From assembly GCA_030740315.1 (NCBI GenBank), contig JASLXN010000003.1, positions 2,007 to 22,667 of the forward strand: a stretch of DNA of 20,661 nucleotides. Direction: 5' to 3'. Position numbers and translations under genes: made by a program. The notes under the pieces are model-generated. The model was not told the DNA's origin, searched no databases, and saw nothing but the letters and a program-made list of their open reading frames with translations. Shown piece by piece: positions 1 to 7,565 of this stretch. How positions within the stretch are numbered: the first letter of the stretch is position 1; every line of letters starts with the position of its first letter. Source of the DNA: Dehalococcoidia bacterium. GTDB lineage: Bacteria; Chloroflexota; Dehalococcoidia; JACVQG01; JAHKAY01.

Positions 1-1074
1 GATGGACTGGGCCCCTCCTAGCACGGCGGCCAGAGTCTGCACGGTGGTTCGTATTAGGTTGTTTAGTGGTTGCTGGTGTGTAAGGTCCGTTCCGGAGGTC
101 TGGGCGTGGAAACGGAGCTTCCATGAGCGCTCATCCTTAGCGCCGAAGCGGTCGCGCATGATTCTGGCCCACACCCGGCGGGCAGCCCGGAACTTGGCTA
201 CCTCTTCAAAGAAGTCAAGTGAGACATCAAAGAAAAAAGAGAAGCGGCGGGCAAAGGAGTCCACATCCAGGCCCCGCTTCATGGTCTCGTCTACATAAAA
301 GATACCCGAGGCCAGCGTAAAGGCGAGCGATTGGAGGGAGGTGGCCCCCCCCTGCTGCATATGTTGTCCCACGATGCTCATGGGCTGCCAAAGGGGCATG
401 TGCTGCGTACAGAACTGGATGTGATCCATGAGCATACGCAAGTGCCCCTCCAACCCGAACCGGAACATCATGTTGCAGGCCACATAGTGGGAGAGGAAAT
501 CGGTCTGGTTGGTGGTGCCGCGTAGCTGGTTCAGGGGTACGCCCCGCTTCTGGGCTAGGGCCACATACATGGCTACCATGATGAACGGGCCGGCGTCATT
601 GAAGGCCGTGCTCACATGCTCCAGGGGAATGTCGTCAAAACAGGCCTCTATGTCATACATGGAGTCTATGGCGGTACCGCAGCGGCCCACCAACTCCGGC
701 TCCACCTCATCGGAGTCAAAACCACGGAAGTAGGCGTTACAGGGGATGAGGTTGATGCCGGTCTGTCCCTGGCTGAGCATCTCCCGCTGGCGCTCGTTAA
801 ATATCTCCGGTATCTGCAGGCCAATGAGGAGGCGTTTGGTCCATAGCTGGCCCCGGTACATGGATGGGTAAGGGCCGCGTGTGAAAGGGTAGTCGCAGGG
901 GAGGGCGAGGTCTCGGGCCTCGTCCATGCCCTCGGTATCGGCAGAGGTGTAGACGGGCTTGATGGGGATGCCAGAACGGGTGCGGAAGCCCTTCCTACGC
1001 TCAGGGCGCTGGGCCACCACATCCGAGTACTCCAACCGCCATTTCGCCAAGTCTTCGCGATTGATTTCCTTCAT
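1..1074 (-). CDS. Methylmalonyl-CoA mutase family protein, large subunit/N-terminal domain (partial, divergent)
   Basis: The open frame enters at the window edge and gives the first 358 residues of a B12-dependent acyl-CoA mutase substrate domain, which is usually about 550 residues. These enzymes rearrange acyl-CoA carbon skeletons, for example succinyl-CoA and methylmalonyl-CoA. Family marks are TRGPYPSMYRG (residues 66-75), GFDSD (118-122), His238 in SIVGQHMQQGG matching the catalytic His of SISGYH, FEEVAKFRAARR (289-300), RFHAQTSG (321-328) and AAVLGGAQS (349-357). Two usually conserved stretches differ: the VAFDLPT-like segment reads NLIPCNAY (108-115), and the CoA-binding QND region reads TTNQTD (187-192). 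The true substrate may therefore not be methylmalonyl-CoA. A good GGGAGG ribosome site lies 5 bases before the ATG. The B12-binding domain or subunit, if present, is outside the window. Confidence 0.9.
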   Translation of the reverse strand, partial: MKEINREDLAKWRLEYSDVVAQRPERRKGFRTRSGIPIKPVYTSADTEGMDEARDLALPCDYPFTRGPYPSMYRGQLWTKRLLIGLQIPEIFNERQREMLSQGQTGINLIPCNAYFRGFDSDEVEPELVGRCGTAIDSMYDIEACFDDIPLEHVSTAFNDAGPFIMVAMYVALAQKRGVPLNQLRGTTNQTDFLSHYVACNMMFRFGLEGHLRMLMDHIQFCTQHMPLWQPMSIVGQHMQQGGATSLQSLAFTLASGIFYVDETMKRGLDVDSFARRFSFFFDVSLDFFEEVAKFRAARRVWARIMRDRFGAKDERSWKLRFHAQTSGTDLTHQQPLNNLIRTTVQTLAAVLGGAQSI

Positions 1075-1287
1075 GGGAACCTCCCTTTGGAGATAACGGA
1101 CTGCTAATACTAACATGGTGGCCGGCGCCGGGGCAACCTGCGGGGGCCGGGGGCGTTTGACAACAACCATTTTCCCCATCTTCTATAGGGCATCTGCGGG
1201 CTTAGCCCCTGAAGCCTTTTCCCGGGTGGACGGGTGGATGGGCAAGGAGATGTCCGAAGGGATGTCCACTGAATGACCCCGTTGCGC

Positions 1288-1881
1288 CTACCTGCTTGGC
1301 GCAGTGGCAGGTGGAGTCTGGTGTAGGCATGTGTAGATGGCACCCGTTGGGTTTAGGTAGCTGCGCATCAGGCTCAAACCGTTCACGGCAAAGGGGTGGC
1401 CAGGCCGCCAGGGGACGGACTGGGCTACGCTGCCGAAAACCTCCCGCTGCGCCGGTCTCAGCCTATCCCCCAGACGGGCCAGGGTAATGTGGGGGATGAA
1501 GGGGCGGCCCTCTGTGGGGAAGCCCAGGAGGGAAAGCTCGTCCTCTACTCGGCGGGTAAGGGCCTTCAGCCGCTCGGCCTCACCCTCTATCCCTACCCAC
1601 AGGACACGGGGGCGGTGGGAGTTGGGGAAGAAGCCGGTGCTTCCCAGGCTGAGCTTAAACGCATCCTGCCTCCATGTCACCCTACCCAGCGCTTCTTCTA
1701 TTGGGGCCACTTGCGGCTGTGCCACCTCCCCCAAGAACTTGAGGGTGAGGTGAATACCCTCCGGCCTCGTCCAGCGCACCCCTGGGTCGCATTGGGGCCG
1801 CATATCCTCTTGCAGAGCGACAAGTGTTTCTCTGGTTTCCGGTGGCAGTTCAACGGCCACGAAAAGGCGTAGCTGCTCCAT
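1288..1881 (-). CDS. thpR: RNA 2',3'-cyclic phosphodiesterase (ThpR/LigT, 2H phosphoesterase)
   Basis: A 197-residue cytoplasmic 2H phosphoesterase, normal length for the family. Members open 2',3'-cyclic phosphate ends or ligate tRNA halves through 2',5' links in vitro. Both catalytic HxT motifs are present: His44-x-Thr46 in HLTLKFLG and His131-x-Thr133 in HITLARLG, with the family-typical LRLFVAVELP opening. The ATG at 1881 overlaps the TGA of the upstream amidohydrolase by one base (TGATG), so the two genes are probably translationally coupled. A GTG at 1884 is an alternative start one codon earlier. The C-terminal tail after about residue 185 is rich in Thr, Pro and Ala and is probably disordered. 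Confidence 0.93.
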   Translation of the reverse strand: MEQLRLFVAVELPPETRETLVALQEDMRPQCDPGVRWTRPEGIHLTLKFLGEVAQPQVAPIEEALGRVTWRQDAFKLSLGSTGFFPNSHRPRVLWVGIEGEAERLKALTRRVEDELSLLGFPTEGRPFIPHITLARLGDRLRPAQREVFGSVAQSVPWRPGHPFAVNGLSLMRSYLNPTGAIYTCLHQTPPATAPSR

Positions 1882-2735
1882 CACAACCCCAGCAGTTTTG
1901 CGGCGTTTCCGCCCAGCAATAGGTTTTCCACACGCTGTGGCAGGGATAGAGAGCGGACTTCGGAGATGGGACGGCGCTGGGGCATGAGGGGGTAATCGCT
2001 GCCGAAGAGCACTTTATCCTCCCCCACCATCTGAATTGCATGGTTATATATTTGGGGCCGGTAGAGGAATGGGGTAGCGGAGGTATCGAAGTAAGTGTGC
2101 TCCAGGGCACGGGCCACCTCCGGCATCAGCGCATAGAAGGGTAGGCCGCCGCCCCAGTGGGCGCAGACAACGGTCAGGCTGGGGTGAAGGAGAAGGAAGG
2201 GATAGAGGGTCTCTGGTGTCATACCTGCCTTGCCAGGATAGAAGTGGCCTACGGGCTCCGATGTGTGCAACAGGAGTATAAGGCGGTGCCGCTCTAAGGC
2301 CCTATATATGGGTGCCGTAGTCGCTTCATTGCTCATATCCAGCCCCATCACATCAGGGCGCAACTCCCCCACCCCCATGGCACCCGCGGCGGCGCAGCGC
2401 TCAATCTCCAGGGCCGCCGTCTCGGTGTCTCCTGGAGTCAGGCCACAAAAGGCTACCAGCAGTCCCTGGTGGCGGGCCGCTGATTCCAGCAGATAGTCGT
2501 TGGCCTCGCGGCAGCGCTCCGGGGCGCCCCAGTTGGCCCCCAGCACCACCGAGGTGTCCACCTCGTCCTGCTCCATGCTGGATATCACTTCTTCGGCTGT
2601 GGCCATGCGTGCCCTAGGGCTGGCGAAAACCTCGGCGAAGTGTGGCTCGGCCCGGAGCAACTCCTCCCGCTGCTCTATGAAGCGGGGTGGGAAGATATGG
2701 GTATGGAAATCTATTACGGCCGGGCCGGTGTTAAT
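1881..2735 (-). CDS. Amidohydrolase family metal-dependent hydrolase (amidohydrolase 2), apparent ATT start
   Basis: A TIM-barrel amidohydrolase of 284 residues if started at the ATT at 2735. Members hydrolyse or decarboxylate small (often ring) substrates using a bound metal; the substrate here cannot be told. Metal-ligand motifs are IDFHTH (His11, His13), LLHTSEP (His157), VCAHWGG (His193) and FGSDYP (Asp247). No ATG, GTG or TTG lies between the upstream in-frame stop at 2775-2777 and the HxH motif. The first TTG, at 2660, would remove HxH. The ATT is preceded by a perfect GGAGGAG at 2741-2747 with 5-base spacing, which makes ATT the best-supported start. The gene is coupled to thpR downstream. 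A frameshift upstream or a base-call error at the start codon is the alternative. Confidence 0.85.
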   Translation of the reverse strand: MNTGPAVIDFHTHIFPPRFIEQREELLRAEPHFAEVFASPRARMATAEEVISSMEQDEVDTSVVLGANWGAPERCREANDYLLESAARHQGLLVAFCGLTPGDTETAALEIERCAAAGAMGVGELRPDVMGLDMSNEATTAPIYRALERHRLILLLHTSEPVGHFYPGKAGMTPETLYPFLLLHPSLTVVCAHWGGGLPFYALMPEVARALEHTYFDTSATPFLYRPQIYNHAIQMVGEDKVLFGSDYPLMPQRRPISEVRSLSLPQRVENLLLGGNAAKLLGL

Positions 2736-2808
2736 AGCGTCTCCTCCAGCGGTATGGCAGGGCCCTATAAGACTCTACTACCATCATCCTGCTAGGGCAA
2801 GCTGTGGC

Positions 2809-3046
2809 CTACTCTTGGGGCCAGTTAGGAAGGACGGCGCCCGGGGCGTAGGGCAGCAACAGTGCGGTATACACCAGGGATATCTGGCCCCGGCTCTAGG
2901 CGAAGCCAGTGGCTATGGGCTCAAAGAAAATGCCGAAGGAGAAGAATATGGCCCCGTTGGCCATCTTGATAGGGAGAGCGGCCAGGGCAACTACCCACCC
3001 GCAGTACAGCCGTGGGGCCTGGATCCCTAGTGTAACCTCTTGCCAT
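2809..3046 (-). pseudogene. MFS transporter N-terminal remnant
   Basis: On the minus strand a roughly 75-residue stretch reads like the first two membrane segments of a major facilitator superfamily transporter. It contains LYCGWVVALAALPIKM, then GAIFFSFGIFFEPIATGF, then SRGQISLVYTALLLPY. A TAG at 2896-2898 interrupts it immediately before SRGQIS, another TAG ends it at 2809-2811, and no later MFS segment follows. A possible original ATG at 3046 is in another frame, so a frameshift near 3020-3030 is also needed. About 80% of the transporter is missing, so this is a decayed fragment and not a working gene. The family call rests on the YGWVV and SFGVFF-like signatures. Confidence 0.65.
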
Positions 3047-3139
3047 TACCGTCCTATCGTGCCTCTTCCATGCCCCCCTGCCCATTGCAGGGAGTAAAGG
3101 TGGCAAAATATGCCATTATCAGCCATTCAGCAGGAGGAC

Positions 3140-3180
3140 GAAGAATCTGGTGGTGGGGCTGCATCCCCGCCAGATGCTTC
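3140..3180. repeat. Hairpin with dispersed-repeat-like sequence
   Basis: GAAGAATCTGG (3140-3150) and CCAGATGCTTC (3170-3180) form an 11-base inverted pair with one mismatch. Inside it GGGG (3155-3158) can pair with CCCC (3165-3168). The following bases, to about 3198 (TTCGTTCAGCATGAC), resemble the ends of dispersed repeats I recall from Dehalococcoidia and other bacterial genomes. That resemblance is from memory and unverified. It lies between the MFS remnant and the aminotransferase. Confidence 0.5.
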
Positions 3181-3267
3181 ACTTCGTTCAGCATGACAAC
3201 CTAAGGCCTCGCATTATGCGGCGAACTCTTGACACAGGACACTATGTAAGCACAACAATGTCTGGCG

Positions 3268-3303
3268 TTCAGCCGGCGCTGTATTCAGACAGTGCTGGCT
3301 GAA
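3268..3303 (+). other. Strong 15-bp RNA hairpin downstream of the aminotransferase
   Basis: TTCAGCCGGCGCTGT (3268-3282) and ACAGTGCTGGCTGAA (3289-3303) pair along all 15 positions around a 6-base ATTCAG loop. Two pairs are G-U wobbles if the plus strand is transcribed; read on the minus strand they become A-C mismatches. The element sits 26 bases past the end of the minus-strand aminotransferase and has no obvious T-run. It may be a terminator, part of a repeat element or a small RNA structure; the sequence alone does not decide. Confidence 0.5.
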
Positions 3304-3328
3304 TGGTAGGCCACCCGTGTATTCGGAG

Positions 3329-4489
3329 CTAACCCAATTCTCTCAGGCAGTCCACCACAGTTTCTATTTCCTCTTCGGTGTTGAAGAAGTGCAGCGACAG
3401 CCGCACCCCTGGGGGGTTCTCCACCCACCGGGAGACAACTTGCCCCTTCTTCCACAAGTGGGCCACCACCTGCTGAGGGGCGGCATCTTGCACTGAAAAA
3501 GTCACTAAGCCGGAGGCCAACTGTGGGTGCCGCGGTGAAGTGACCAGCACACGGGGAAGGGAAGATAATCTCGTCACGGCCATCTCCGATAGTGTCCGTA
3601 TCCGGTTCTGTATAGCTATTTGTCCGATTTCGCCTATGAGATCGATGGCGGCGGTAAGCCCGGCCCACAGAGCGCTGCTGGTTGTGGTAAGCTCAAACTT
3701 CTTGATTGAGAGGGTATCCGGCTTCCAGTTCCCCTTGAAATCGTAGCTGATGGCGGTGTGGTGCCCCACTTTAAAGGGCCGGATCTGTGGTATAAGCTCC
3801 CGACGGATATAGAGAGCTCCGGTGCCATCCGGCCCTAGTAGCCATTTGTGACCGGGCAGGGAGTAGAAATCGCAGCCCAAATCTTTCATGTGGAGGGGTA
3901 TCTGGCCCACGGACTGGGCGGCGTCCACCAGCACCTTCACGTTGCTCTCCCGGGCCATGGCCTGTATTTCCTTAATGGGCAGGCGCATGCCATTCAGGTA
4001 CATGATGTGGCTCAGCACGATAAGGCGGGTGCGCGGGCCCATAGCCATCCGCAGCCTCTCCAGAACATCGGAAGGGGTCTGCGCCCCCGCTAGGTCCACA
4101 ATCCGCACCCGAATCCGTCGTCGCCTGGACAGGGAGTAGCACGGTATGATACCGGAGCTGTGCTCCAGGTTGGTGGTTACCACCTCATCCCCCGGGCGCC
4201 AGGTCATGCCGTTGAGGACGATGTTTATGCCCTCGGTGGTATTCTGGACGAGGGCTATTTCGTCGGGCGAGGCACCGATGAGTCTTGCCACCGCCTGGCG
4301 GGCGTCATCCTCGGCCTGGTGGTGGGCTTTCAGTACGCGGGGAGCCGTGGGGCCTTCACGGGCCTCAAAGTCCAGCCACCTCTTCACCCGGGCGGTTACT
4401 GTCGTGGGGCTAGGCCCGGACCATCCGGTGTTCAAATAGATAACCTTGCGGGTAACGGGTATCGCCTGCCGCAGGCGGTTGACTTCCAT
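3329..4489 (-). CDS. PLP-dependent class V aminotransferase family protein
   Basis: A fold-type I PLP enzyme of 386 residues, in the group with cysteine desulfurases and isopenicillin-N-epimerase-like proteins. The PLP lysine is Lys215 in SLPGHKWLLG. Asp189 in VDAAQSVGQ should hold the pyridine nitrogen, and His110 in NLEHSSG stacks on the ring. The C-terminal catalytic loop of true desulfurases carries a Cys, but the equivalent stretch here (VVSRWVENPPGVRLS) has none, so this is unlikely to be IscS or SufS. The substrate is unknown. ATG 4489 is chosen because AAGGAG lies 7 bases upstream; the ATG at 4495 is only 1 base from that site. The gene lies about 120 bases downstream of the broken glycosylase gene on the same strand. 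Confidence 0.88.
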   Translation of the reverse strand: MEVNRLRQAIPVTRKVIYLNTGWSGPSPTTVTARVKRWLDFEAREGPTAPRVLKAHHQAEDDARQAVARLIGASPDEIALVQNTTEGINIVLNGMTWRPGDEVVTTNLEHSSGIIPCYSLSRRRRIRVRIVDLAGAQTPSDVLERLRMAMGPRTRLIVLSHIMYLNGMRLPIKEIQAMARESNVKVLVDAAQSVGQIPLHMKDLGCDFYSLPGHKWLLGPDGTGALYIRRELIPQIRPFKVGHHTAISYDFKGNWKPDTLSIKKFELTTTSSALWAGLTAAIDLIGEIGQIAIQNRIRTLSEMAVTRLSSLPRVLVTSPRHPQLASGLVTFSVQDAAPQQVVAHLWKKGQVVSRWVENPPGVRLSLHFFNTEEEIETVVDCLRELG

Positions 4490-4613
4490 GGTCATGCTCC
4501 TTGGCCTAAGTGCCTGTTCCCGGCCCGCGCCCCACCTCTGTCATCGGGCTTGCCGTACTGGCCACAGGCATTCAGTGTTTGACAGGGGTCTCGGTGCATC
4601 GGGATGCGCCCCA

Positions 4614-5106
4614 TTACTCGTGAGAGGGCGCCTTTTCATTAACTGTATAGAGGGGAAAATATGCGCCCGTATCTCCGAAGAATTTGAACTGTTTGCGCAG
4701 GTCATTTACCAGTTCTTCGAAGCTGCCATTGGAGCAAAGGTAACTGGTAACACCGCCGTGGCACCCGTCCAACACAAGCATGCGCTGTCTGTTGTGGGCT
4801 ATGGCCTCTATTTTTTGATTCCATTATAATCCGTATATCACCCGTAAGCTGTTCCAACTCGGCCCCGGTCATGCGGGTTATTGTGGCGGGGTCGAAGCCG
4901 TGGAACACATCTCTGGTGCCGGGCCATTTGGCATGGAACACTTCCCAGGAAATTCCGGTCTGGAACACCGCTTTGCTGATAATGCCCAGGTAATCGACAA
5001 GGGATTTGGGCTGTATCCTCTCTGGGGCTTCCACCATTACCTCTTCTTGAGCCGTCTCTGGAAACAGGACATCATGACTCAGCGTCTTCGTCACCGCTGG
5101 GTCCAT
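4614..5106 (-). pseudogene. DNA-3-methyladenine glycosylase I-like protein, frameshifted
   Basis: Two frames join into one protein of about 163 residues resembling the Tag (Adenine_glyco, HhH-GPD) family of base-excision DNA glycosylases. The first 98 residues include SLVDYLGIISKAVFQTGISW, then FHGFDPATITRMTGAEL and DIRII. Past a run of six A (minus strand; T run at 4811-4816) the family sequence continues one frame over with IEAIAHNRQRML, GSFEELVNDLRKQFKFFG and DTGAYFPLY, ending at TAA 4614-4616. Five A instead of six would restore the frame. Without correction the product ends in an unrelated tail at 4702. The protein lacks the long N-terminal region of classical Tag. This may be a real frameshift, a slippage site or a homopolymer error. 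Confidence 0.7.
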
Positions 5107-5252
5107 TATGTATTTAGCCAGCAGCCGGTGTCAATCAAACTGTCCAAGTTGGGAGCGATGGGGCCGATAGGGGAGGGGCGGAGTCCGAAGAGAGGTGGAT
5201 TTCCGTCGCCGCTCTTGATATTGTGTTATTGAGGCTGGACGGAGGTGGTGTC

Positions 5253-6167
5253 ATGAAAGACCTGGCCATACTGGGTGCCGGCCCGGCGGGCATGACGGCA
5301 GCGGTCTATGCAGCACGTAAGAAAGTGGAGATGGTGCTTGTCAGCAAGGATGTCGGCGGCCAGATGCTATGGACGCTGGGTATAGAGAACTACATGGGAT
5401 ACCAGTATATCGAGGCCCCGGACCTTATCTCCAAGTTCGAAGCCCAGGTAAAGCAGTTTCCCATTGAGCAGCGCATCGGGAACAAAGCCGGCTCTGTTAA
5501 ACAGGTGAACGGTGGCTTTCACATAGAGGTTGACGGCGGTGGGCCGCTGGAGGCCAAGGCAGTGCTGATAGCAACCGGGAAACGGCCCCGGCAACTGGGG
5601 GTACCTGGGGAGGGGAGGCTGCGGGGCAGGGGGGTGAGCTATTGTGCTATCTGTGATGGCCCCCTGTTCAGCATGGATAAGGTTGTCGTAGTGGGTGGGG
5701 GAAACTCCGGGCTGGAGGCGGTCTATGACTTACTGAAGCTGGGGGCGCCAAGGGTGACCCTTATCTCCAACACATCCCTCGCCGCTGACGAAGTATTGAT
5801 AGAGCAGGTTAAAGACAACCCCAATCTTGACATATTCACCGAGCACGAGGTGGTGGAGATAACCGGTGATAAAAGGGTGGAGGGGATACATATTCGCTCG
5901 TTGAAGGATGGAAGCGAGCATGACATGGAGGTGGGGGCGGCGTTCGTGGAGATTGGTCTCCAGCCTAACTCGGAGTTAGTTAAAGGGCTGGTAGATCTCA
6001 ACTCTTGGGGGGAGATAAAGGTAAACCTTAGCTGCGAGACCAATGTGCCGGGGTTCTATGCCGCCGGTGATGTGACGGATGTCCCAGAGAAGCAGATTGT
6101 GGTGGCGGCGGGGGAGGGGGCCAAGGCGGCCATCCAGGCACAGAAGTACTTGCAGCGATTAGGCTGA
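5253..6167 (+). CDS. trxB: Thioredoxin reductase-like FAD/NAD(P) disulfide oxidoreductase
   Basis: A 304-residue low-molecular-weight thioredoxin reductase-type flavoprotein, expected to pass electrons from a pyridine nucleotide through FAD to thioredoxin or a similar thiol protein in the cytoplasm. The FAD-binding site is LGAGPAGMTAA (7-17). The redox-active pair is Cys131-Ala-Ile-Cys134 in YCAICDGPLF, and a second nucleotide fold is VVVGGGNSGLEA (145-156). The C-terminal FAD motif is FYAAGDVTDVPEKQ. CAIC replaces the common CATC. The ATG at 5253 has GGAGGTG 7 bases upstream; a longer in-frame TTG start at 5223 is less likely. No thioredoxin gene is adjacent, and the partner could be encoded elsewhere. 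Confidence 0.88.
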   Translation: MKDLAILGAGPAGMTAAVYAARKKVEMVLVSKDVGGQMLWTLGIENYMGYQYIEAPDLISKFEAQVKQFPIEQRIGNKAGSVKQVNGGFHIEVDGGGPLEAKAVLIATGKRPRQLGVPGEGRLRGRGVSYCAICDGPLFSMDKVVVVGGGNSGLEAVYDLLKLGAPRVTLISNTSLAADEVLIEQVKDNPNLDIFTEHEVVEITGDKRVEGIHIRSLKDGSEHDMEVGAAFVEIGLQPNSELVKGLVDLNSWGEIKVNLSCETNVPGFYAAGDVTDVPEKQIVVAAGEGAKAAIQAQKYLQRLG

Positions 6168-6195
6168 CGCTTAGGGGTATGAGTCAGAGTACCTA

Positions 6196-6224
6196 CGAGA
6201 TTTTTCGCTACCCTCGTAATGACA
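6196..6224 (+). repeat. Partial copy of the dispersed-repeat-like end
   Basis: The stretch from CGAGATTTTTCGC to TAATGACA matches the right half of the element at 3170-3198 at 19 of 29 positions by eye. It also resembles the ATTCTTCGCTxCGCTCAGAATGACA-like repeats I recall from other genomes. It stands alone here, without the left arm of the hairpin, about 30 bases downstream of the thioredoxin reductase gene. Confidence 0.3.
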
Positions 6225-6245
6225 TTCAAACTTTGTGTCATCCTA

Positions 6246-6261
6246 TCCGAAGGACTTCGGA
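6246..6261. promoter_or_regulatory. Perfect inverted repeat upstream of the rubrerythrin-like gene
   Basis: TCCGAAG and CTTCGGA flank a 2-base GA centre, giving a 16-base dyad about 90 bases upstream of the diiron protein start. It has the size of a dimeric repressor site, but no regulator is encoded nearby and no promoter could be placed against it. A small hairpin is the other reading. Confidence 0.3.
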
Positions 6262-6349
6262 CTCCTTGAGAGAGCGGAGTTGAGGGTTTTCCCCTGCGAA
6301 CTGGAGCATGTGTGTTTTGGCTACAAAGGACTAATCGGAAAGGGGACTG

Positions 6350-6841
6350 ATGAGCCTGTTTTTCTCCGGCAAGGAAGTAGTAGATATGGCTTTGCGCATA
6401 GAAGCCAACGGCTTGGCTTTCTACCGCGCAGCCCTGACCAGAGTGAAGGATCCCTCCATCAAGGCGGCCTACCAGCACTTAGCAACGGAAGAGGAGCGGC
6501 ACGCCAGGGAGTTCGGTCGGCTCCTCGCCTCGCAGGCAGATGTGCCCAACTCGCCTGCCATCGCCCAAGAGCTCTCCGAATATCTGAGTGCCCTGATAGA
6601 CAGCCGTATCTTTGTGGATGAGGTCGGTGCCCAGGCCGGTGCCTTGGGTGTAAAAGACGATGCTGAGACCGTGGAGATGGGGATGCGAATGGAGTCCGAG
6701 ACTATCCTTTTCTTTACGGAAATGCGGGGTCTGGTGCGCCGGGACGAACAGGCGGTGGTGGACAGCATACTTGGCGAGGAGCGAGACCACCTGAGGCGAC
6801 TTTCCCTGCTCCGTAAAAACTTGCTGGGGCTCAACAGGTGA
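6350..6841 (+). CDS. Ferritin-like / rubrerythrin-type diiron protein
   Basis: A 163-residue predicted four-helix-bundle protein of the rubrerythrin/ferritin-like group. Carboxylate and His ligands appear in order: Glu18 in RIEANG, Glu48-x-x-His51 in EEERHAREF, Glu residues in RMESETILFF and a second ExxH in GEERDHLRRL. Such diiron proteins usually reduce hydrogen peroxide or store iron in anaerobes. The C-terminal rubredoxin domain of classical rubrerythrin is absent, so an external electron donor would be needed. The ATG is preceded by GGAAAGGGG at 4-base spacing. Neighbours are a TrxB-like reductase upstream and a flavin-binding protein downstream, consistent with an oxidative-stress setting. 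Confidence 0.85.
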   Translation: MSLFFSGKEVVDMALRIEANGLAFYRAALTRVKDPSIKAAYQHLATEEERHAREFGRLLASQADVPNSPAIAQELSEYLSALIDSRIFVDEVGAQAGALGVKDDAETVEMGMRMESETILFFTEMRGLVRRDEQAVVDSILGEERDHLRRLSLLRKNLLGLNR

Positions 6842-7014
6842 TAAGCCCCGGGCAGCAACCAGCCCGATGCACCTCATCGGCTTCGGGGGTGCTCTTAGTT
6901 GTTCTATCAGGGACGGGTCTCGGGTTTCGGGGGCCGTGCGCACGCTATTTCGTGATGAAATAAGCAGGTTGCGATGCATTTAGGACTGTGCAGTCGCATT
7001 CGGAGCCATACCAG

Positions 7015-7476
7015 ATGATGAGAAAGAAGGAGAGGGAGATAACGGATCCAGCTGAAATGGAATCCATTATCAAAAGAGCCATCGTCTGCAGGATTGCCCT
7101 GTCTGATAACGATGTCCCATATATGGTCCCTGTTAATTTTGGCTACCAAGATGGCTGTCTCTTCATACACACCGCCAGGGAGGGCATGAAAATTGACATA
7201 ATACGGCGGAACAACAGGGTCTGCTTCGGGGTTGAGGCAGACCTGGAGCTTACAGAAGGGGCGACGGCCTGCAAGTGGGGGATGCGGTACCGCAGCGTAA
7301 TCGGCTTCGGCATAGCATCCTTTGTTGAGGGCAGTGAGGACAAGAGGGCGGCGCTGGATATCATCATGCGGCACTATTCCAGTGACTCACATGAGTACTC
7401 TGAAAAGTTGGTTAAAAAAGTAGCGATAATCCGGGTGGAGATAGACACCATGGCCGGTAAGCAGTCAGGCTACTGA
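7015..7476 (+). CDS. Pyridoxamine 5'-phosphate oxidase-fold flavoprotein (NimA-like)
   Basis: A 153-residue split-barrel flavin-binding protein of the PPOX/NimA-like group. The N-terminal KKEREITDPAEME is typical of this family (usually MRRKDREI), followed by the barrel strands VPYMVPVNFGYQDGCLFIHT, then GMKIDIIRRNNRVCF, and the central SVIGFGIASFVEG. Members bind FMN or F420-like cofactors; some reduce nitro groups or handle heme, and the substrate here is not predictable. ATG 7015 is preferred because GGAG lies 9 bases upstream; ATG 7018 and a GTG at 6988 are alternatives. It lies about 170 bases after the rubrerythrin-like gene on the same strand. Confidence 0.85.
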   Translation: MMRKKEREITDPAEMESIIKRAIVCRIALSDNDVPYMVPVNFGYQDGCLFIHTAREGMKIDIIRRNNRVCFGVEADLELTEGATACKWGMRYRSVIGFGIASFVEGSEDKRAALDIIMRHYSSDSHEYSEKLVKKVAIIRVEIDTMAGKQSGY

Positions 7477-7528
7477 GGCGCTGCTGGTGGGGGCTGTACG
7501 GGGTGAACAGTCCTCTGTTGGGGAAGCT

Positions 7529-7565
7529 GCCGCTAAGGGAGAAAATGCGACTCTCTTAGGGCGGC
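7529..7565. terminator. Candidate bidirectional terminator hairpin between convergent genes
   Basis: GCCGC, TAAG and AGA on the left arm (7529-7541) find complements TCT, CTTA and GCGGC on the right arm (to 7565), with 2-base bulges on alternate sides. It lies between the converging PPOX and PIN genes and overlaps the last codons of the latter. No clear T-run follows, so the call is tentative. Confidence 0.3.

Noticed and set aside
666..1022. 118-residue minus-strand open frame inside the mutase gene
   Set aside because: The mutase frame over the same bases is open through all 358 codons with clear family motifs; this frame has none.
1196..1206. GGGCTTAGCCC palindrome upstream of the mutase gene
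   Set aside because: It is only 11 bases with no loop, and no promoter could be placed near it, so chance is likely.
3285..3668. 127-residue minus-strand open frame overlapping the aminotransferase
   Set aside because: It lies in another frame inside the well-supported class V aminotransferase and has Arg/His-rich, low-information composition typical of a shadow frame.
3329..4489. Cysteine desulfurase (IscS/SufS)
   Set aside because: The fold and PLP site match, but the catalytic-loop cysteine is absent and no Fe-S assembly genes are adjacent.
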